Source: Pampus argenteus (Eukaryota > Chordata > Actinopteri > Scombriformes > Stromateidae). Taken from it: a stretch of DNA of 64,000 nt. The translations under genes and the position numbers were made by a program. Each line of letters opens with the position of its first letter. Positions within the stretch are counted from its first letter, which is position 1. The stretch is from contig CM072860.1 in the NCBI GenBank assembly GCA_036937835.1, positions 5,907,001 through 5,971,000 on the forward strand. The letters run 5' to 3'. This document shows positions 58,824 through 64,000 of the stretch, one piece after another. The notes beneath the pieces were generated by a model, which made no database searches, was not told the origin of the DNA, and worked only from the letters and a program-made list of their open reading frames with translations.

Positions 58824-60340
58824 CGTCAGCATTGACTGCAAAGTGCCCTGAAGAGACTGATTGATCAAAGCCGTCTAGTGGACAACAACCACAAAGGCCT
58901 GCTTATCCCCAACTTTTGGATGGCTGCTTCCCTCCAGTGGCTCTCTGTTCTAAGAGATCTCCAGGACGGTCACTGCTGTCTGATCCAGAGGGAGAGCAGG
59001 GTTTTCCCTCCGGCCTCCCCCAATCCTTTGAGTCTTAGCATCTATCCCTTCGTGCTGTCACACATCTGGGAGGACTGGAATGAAACGTTTCATGCTGTCG
59101 TGCTTTGACGCATGTCAGACTGAGCATATAAGGGGAGGAAATGAAATGGGCAGTGCTTCCAAATCTATATTAGTCATTCTTTTAGTCTCTCTGCTCAAGT
59201 CTGATCAGTCTCTTCGATCATGAGCAGAAGAGGTTTTGTGCTGTTAACACCTTGTGAGATAATGTAGTGTTCTGATCTTAATCCATAGCATTACATGCTT
59301 TGGTAATAACTCTAAAAAAAAGGGGGGGAGGGGGTTTAAGACCTGGTTAATATATAATTCAAATAATTTCATTAAAATATGTCAACTGGTGGCCTTCAAG
59401 ATGTTAGCAAGGATTTATTGTTTCCCTCTCTGATTTAGTGTCTTAATGTAATGAAGTGAAGGTTCTCGTGTGCTTGTGTGTATGACTGCATATCTGCTCT
59501 TCCATCATTTTACAGCACTGCCACTGTGCAGAATGGTATGACTCAAAAAAACAAAAAAGATTGTCCAAAATACTGGTTGAACCTCCACATTTTCAAGTTT
59601 TATTTTTTATTTTTTCAAAACTTTGTCGCCTTAGACACGAGCAACCTGCTCTCACTTATATCTATGTCACACCCGAGTGAATATGAGGATACAATTTATT
59701 GATAGTTTGTTATACAAACATAAAAACTTTCATGAAATAGTTACAACACTACAAAACGGCAGTAGTCACGTTCCAGTGCTGAGAAAATCTCAATATATAT
59801 ACAATATTTTGTATTCAGTAACAATTCATGAAATTACAAAAAAAAACTTACCACACTATTGGAACAACATTTCACCATTTTGCAAATAAAGTGAGTGCTA
59901 AGTATTTACATGGCAGTAAAATAGTTTAAAAAAAACAATTAGAAATAAATGTCACACCCGGGTTGGAGTTCATACATATGCAAAGTACATTTTGACACCA
60001 AAAACACGGAATATAATGTGTGTGTGTGTGTGTGTATGTATGTGTGTGAATTTCATAATTTTGTTTGTAAGTGTACTTAAAAATGAAGAATAAAGAAACA
60101 AAGAATTTAAAAACATTGCAAATAACTATGATTTTATATATGTATAGAAATTCATATTATAGTATTAATAACTGTAAGGTAGGGTTTTTTTTTTCATGTA
60201 TTTTTTGGGTTCCTCGTATTATTGGAAGAGGATTGTCTTCATTTTCAGAAAAAAAAAGGGAGTTTCCATTCTTAACTGAGAGGGGACACGACATTGTTCA
60301 GTATTTTGTATTAACAAAGAAAAGAAAACCTGTAATAAAC
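58824..60340 (+). other. osbp: osbp 3' untranslated region
   Basis: Non-coding sequence after the osbp stop. Polyadenylation signals AATAAA at 59885-59890 and 60334-60339 are candidates. It contains a short TG run near 60018-60036. Confidence 0.5.
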
Positions 60341-60563
60341 AAATGCTGTGATGTCAAACAAATCGCTTTTCATGCTGCTTTTTAATTTAATTTGTTTTTC
60401 CGACATTCCCAACATTTCCATTAGTAAATAATTAGATAACACTGTTGGTTTTGCCGAGTCAGTTCTTTAGGGAATTTTTGTCCCAGTGTTCAGTATGAGC
60501 CTCAGATTAAATCACTTTTGTTGACAGTAAAATAATTATGAAAAGAAATGATATATGTATGTA

Positions 60564-60641
<78 letters not shown>

Positions 60642-61516
60642 TATACATACACAGACCAGTATATGGCTGATATTTGCTTATTATTGATATATTGATATAT
60701 TGGTGTTGGCCATTAAATAACAAGAAACTGCAGTAGATAAAAGCTAAAGATATGTAAACTTCATTTAAAGCATCCGTATCAAAATGTATTAACGTATTTT
60801 GTGTTTTCTTGAGCAGTTAACCTCCATGTATTTCAACGTCAAGCTTTAAATCTGTGTTCTCTTTAAAACACAGACTGGCTTGTTCCCTTGTTATTTTCTT
60901 CCACTGTCCACATCACAGGCGCCTCTCCTGCTGTGTCATGCCAGCAGATTTATTTTCAGCCAATTTTCTGAAAGGCAGACTGGAACCTACCATCCTATAC
61001 ATATGGCAGAGAGACACTGGGAGTAGGGGGGGAAGTTGGGGAGGGGCTTATGGTTCAACTGACCTGACAGCTGTTAGGACCAAAGGAAGCAAACCCATGC
61101 ACCACATCACACTCAGGACACACCCTGTACAGTACAGTTGCGGATGGACAAGAGGAGTTAGAGGGACAGTGAGAGTTTGCATAACAGCGTACAGACAGTC
61201 ACAGCCTGTAAAGAGGGAGGGATGGGAATGCTGAATCAGTGAAAACTGCATGAAAGCCTGGGGGAGGGTGGAAGAGGGTAAACGGCCAGGGGGAGAGGGA
61301 AGAGGAAAGGTAACAGCCAGGGTAGACTGCAGGGTAAGATGCAGGCTACAGTATGATGCCTTGTCATTCATTTCATCTCTTATTGGTTAATGTGGAGCTT
61401 TCACTTCAGTGTGTACCTTATACCTCAAGAGCTTTCCTCCTCAGTTAATAGACTTTAAACAGACTTTTAATCTCAGTGCTGCTTTAGAGTAGAGACAGAG
61501 ACATTACACGTTTAGG
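60341..61516. other. Intergenic: osbp to acy3
   Basis: Holds a compound TATG/TA/CA microsatellite (60551-60650). Short frames on both strands resemble nothing I know. Confidence 0.45.
60551..60650 (+). repeat. Compound TATG/TG/TA/CA microsatellite
   Basis: Arms of TG and CA flank a long TA core, so the tract is self-complementary and could form a long hairpin. Confidence 0.9.
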
Positions 61517-61567
61517 TTTAAAAGCCGGAATTGGCCCCGACAGTTTTCAGCGAGCCAGAAAAGCGAG
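61517..61567 (+). promoter_or_regulatory. acy3 TATA-like element and noncoding first exon
   Basis: TTTAAAA at about 61518-61524 is followed by sequence ending GCGAG before a GTAAGG donor at 61568. The coding exon of acy3 has its acceptor at 61871-61872 (TTTCCTCAG). This gives a short leader and a 305-base intron. Inferred. Confidence 0.45.
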
Positions 61568-61887
61568 GTAAGGTTTCCAAAATCAATTTCTCTGCTTTGT
61601 GTTGCAGTGTTGTCTACAATGTACCCGGTTGACATCAGCACTGGAGAACCTGATACCTCCTACTGAGTGAAACAAGAGGGGAATCAAATTTGGTTTGACA
61701 ACATTTGACATTGATGCATACTGAATAACAAGAGATAAAGAAGGTGTATGAACGGAGGAAATGCAACCCAACCTGTGCATGTGATCAGCTTAACCTGGAT
61801 GGATGATATAATATAGGGCGACTGAAAAACAACAAACTAGCTCCATCCACTTTGCTTGCATTATTTCCTCAGCTTGGTCTCAGTCCG

Positions 61888-64000
61888 ATGGAGGTAGAGG
61901 AAGTGGTGCGTCTGCCGAGGTTGTCCCGGGTGGCTGTGTGTGGTGGTACCCATGGCAACGAGCTGTCTGGGGTGTACTTAGTGAGAGAGCTGCTGAAGGA
62001 GCAGAAGAAGGAGGAGGAGGAGGAGGGAGAGCCTATGTCAGTGGTGATGGTCCTGTCGAACCCGCGGGCCACGCTGCAGTGCCACAGATACGTCGACACT
62101 GACCTGAACCGCTGCTTCACCCATGCCATCCTCAAGTAAGACAGCAGTGATGGAGAGGTGAGGTGATGAAGCTCACGTCGATGGTCCTGACGATGACTGA
62201 GTTGTGATAGTATCGGATTGTATCTCTTGTCTCCCAGTGGTCCCCTGTCAGACACGGCCCCCTACGAAATGATCAGGTCCCAAGAACTGAACGCCATGCT
62301 GGGTCCCAAAGGGAGTCCTGGTGCGACAGATTTCGTCTGCGACCTTCACAACACTACCGCCAACATGGGACTGTGCCTCATCGCCTACTCCGACCGGGAC
62401 TGGATCTGCCTACACATATTCAAATACCTGCAGGTAAGCACGTGCAGCTCCTACACACACACACACAAGTAATTCAAATCACCCTACATTTTGGTGTAAT
62501 GTTAGAAAACTATAGTCACGTCTAATATGTGGTTTTTCAGAGGCAGATGCCAGATATACCAGTGAGGTACATCCATTTTGACATCTCCCATAAAGAATCA
62601 TATTCCCTAGATTCAGTGGGGAAACATGGATTTGGTAGGTTTTTACATTTCTTTTATTATAACATACAGGATCATCTGTGATGTTTGTCAACTAAAATCC
62701 TCCTAAATTTCCTACAGCAATAGAGATCGGCCCGCAGCCCCACGGTGTGGTGAGGTCAAACGTCTACACAGCCATGAAACTGGGCGTCCAGCACATGCTC
62801 GATTGGATCCGTTTCTTCAACTCAGGTACAATTAAAGGTCCGGATATTGCAACCCTGGTCTTGTTTTAATCTGCATCTTTTTTCTCTTTTTTTTTTTGGG
62901 GATTTTTAGGCGCTTCTTTTGAAGGAGGAGTCGCGGAGGTGTTCACAATGGTTAAACACATTGACTATCCAAGAGACAAAGAGACTCGCCACATCACAGC
63001 TGCAATTCATCCCCAACTTCAGGTACAGCCTTAAACAGATTAGAGACAGAATTAAAGAATTTGCCCATTTTTTTTAGATTTAAATGCTCGTTTAAAATAT
63101 GCATTTTAATTGAAGTAGCAGTAAAAAAGGGTTCAAAAGGGCTGCTGTAGCATGTGAACATATTTGCTGCTGTTATGCTTGGTATTGTGATCCTGCAGTG
63201 TAAACATATTACAAGGAGCTAGTAGTGTTCATGCCAAAAGGGTGGGTGAGGCCTCATATCTAGAGAAGCAAACTGATCTGGCAAATGTGCATCGTGAACT
63301 GAAAGCATTTAGTAAATGACTTCAAACAGAAGCGCCGCTGGATGTTTCGAAACTTATTTTAGCCATGAGATCCATTTCTGTTTTATGCGGGTTGTGTATT
63401 TAGCAGCCTGAGATATAAGCCAATAAAAAAAAAAAAAAAAAGACTCTATTCACATTTGGTGAATGAGATAATAGTACGTGATAAACCGCTTTTGGCGTTG
63501 ACCTCGATTGACATCAGTGCCAGCCTTTTTCACAAATAAATAGCACTGTGACTGTTGCAATGTTTTTGTTTTTTTTCTGTCTATCACTGAGCTGATTGAT
63601 TGATTGATTGAGATCTTTGGTTTGATGTGCGGCTGTGATGTTGTTGTTGTTGTTGTTGGCAACAGTACAAAATAGCACAAATACATAATTGCTGGAGCAC
63701 CCTTTTTTTTTTAATATTCTTAGTGAATAAAAGTAGTAGTTTAAACATAAACCCAGCAGATGTCGCTAAGTGGTTCATATTTTTTTAAAAATCTGAATTT
63801 ATAATCTGACCAAATTTTGAAGGACGTCAGTCAAATCCCAAAATTGTTCCCAAAAGATAAAAAGCTATATCACTTCAGCTTCATTTTCATTTTCATTCTC
63901 ACATATTGTCCACAAGCGATTAAATGAATTGCTGCCTTTCCTCACAGGATCGAGACTTCTGCCTGCTCCACCCTGATGACCCTCTGTTTCAGACTTTCTC
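61888..64000 (+). CDS. acy3: Aspartoacylase-2 / aminoacylase-3 (3' end beyond the window)
   Basis: Six exons are in view: 61888-62135, 62238-62433, 62541-62634, 62718-62825, 62910-63022 and 63948-64000, the last cut by the window. The enzyme is a zinc amidohydrolase that removes acyl groups from N-acetylated (mainly aromatic, mercapturic) amino acids. Zinc ligands His22 and Glu25 are in GGTHGNELSG; the third ligand His is in DLHNTTANMG. The substrate-binding NPRA and the DLNR arginine are present, and the catalytic Glu is in AIEIGPQPHGV. HPQLQDRDF and HPDDPLFQTFS match the C-terminal half. A Lys/Glu-rich insertion (KKEEEEEGEP, about residues 40-49) sits in a surface loop. DLHNTTANMG and loop sequences fit ACY3 better than ASPA. 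Confidence 0.9.
63023..63947 (+). other. acy3 intron 5
   Basis: Holds an A17-type run (63425-63441), ATTG repeats (63594-63609) and a TTG run (63640-63657). No exon or recognisable element. Confidence 0.5.

Overview
The window looks like nuclear DNA of a ray-finned (teleost, probably percomorph) fish. The evidence is multi-exon genes with short vertebrate-type introns, eukaryotic tRNA genes with internal promoters, many TG/TA/GA microsatellites, and diverged copies of short repeats common in fish genomes. I reconstructed every gene model by hand from reading frame, splice sites and intron phase. Names come from recognising the protein families from memory; no database search was possible.

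Layout, left to right. (1) 70-21450, minus strand: rgs12, a Gi-type G-protein regulator. Its long form starts near 21.4 kb and carries PDZ and PTB domains in one large exon; the RGS domain lies at 70-1015, and the C-terminal Ras-binding and GoLoco part is cut off by the window edge. A second first exon at 12.4 kb would make a form without PDZ/PTB. (2) 22816-24280, minus: msantd1, a Myb/SANT-like DNA-binding protein, with an ATF/CREB palindrome beside an RFX X-box upstream. (3) 28000-36305, minus: dtx4, a Deltex E3 ubiquitin ligase. A TATA-box promoter inside intron 2 appears to drive a WWE-less short form. (4) 37349-37420, minus: tRNA-Ala(CGC). (5) 38636-39247, minus: a small single-pass membrane protein that I identify as a diverged ptprcap (CD45-associated protein). 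(6) 43715-47006, minus: coro1b, an actin-binding coronin. (7) 48894-48981, plus: an intron-containing tRNA-Arg(UCU). (8) 50755-58823, plus: osbp, the oxysterol-binding protein that exchanges lipids at ER-Golgi contacts. (9) 61888-64000, plus: acy3 (aspartoacylase-like), cut off by the right edge.

The genes are not an operon and share no single pathway. The layout does carry two ancestral vertebrate linkage blocks. msantd1-rgs12 keeps the order and orientation of human 4p16.3. ptprcap-coro1b, osbp, dtx4 and acy3 belong to human 11q12-q13. The junction between the blocks lies in the gene-poor 24.3-28 kb stretch.

Most promising for follow-up: the internal TATA promoter and alternative first coding exon of dtx4, the regulatory cluster upstream of msantd1, the recognisable fish ptprcap, and a possible in-frame 39-nt cassette exon near the 3' end of osbp. 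I see no CRISPR array, prokaryotic operon, viral genome or intact autonomous transposon.
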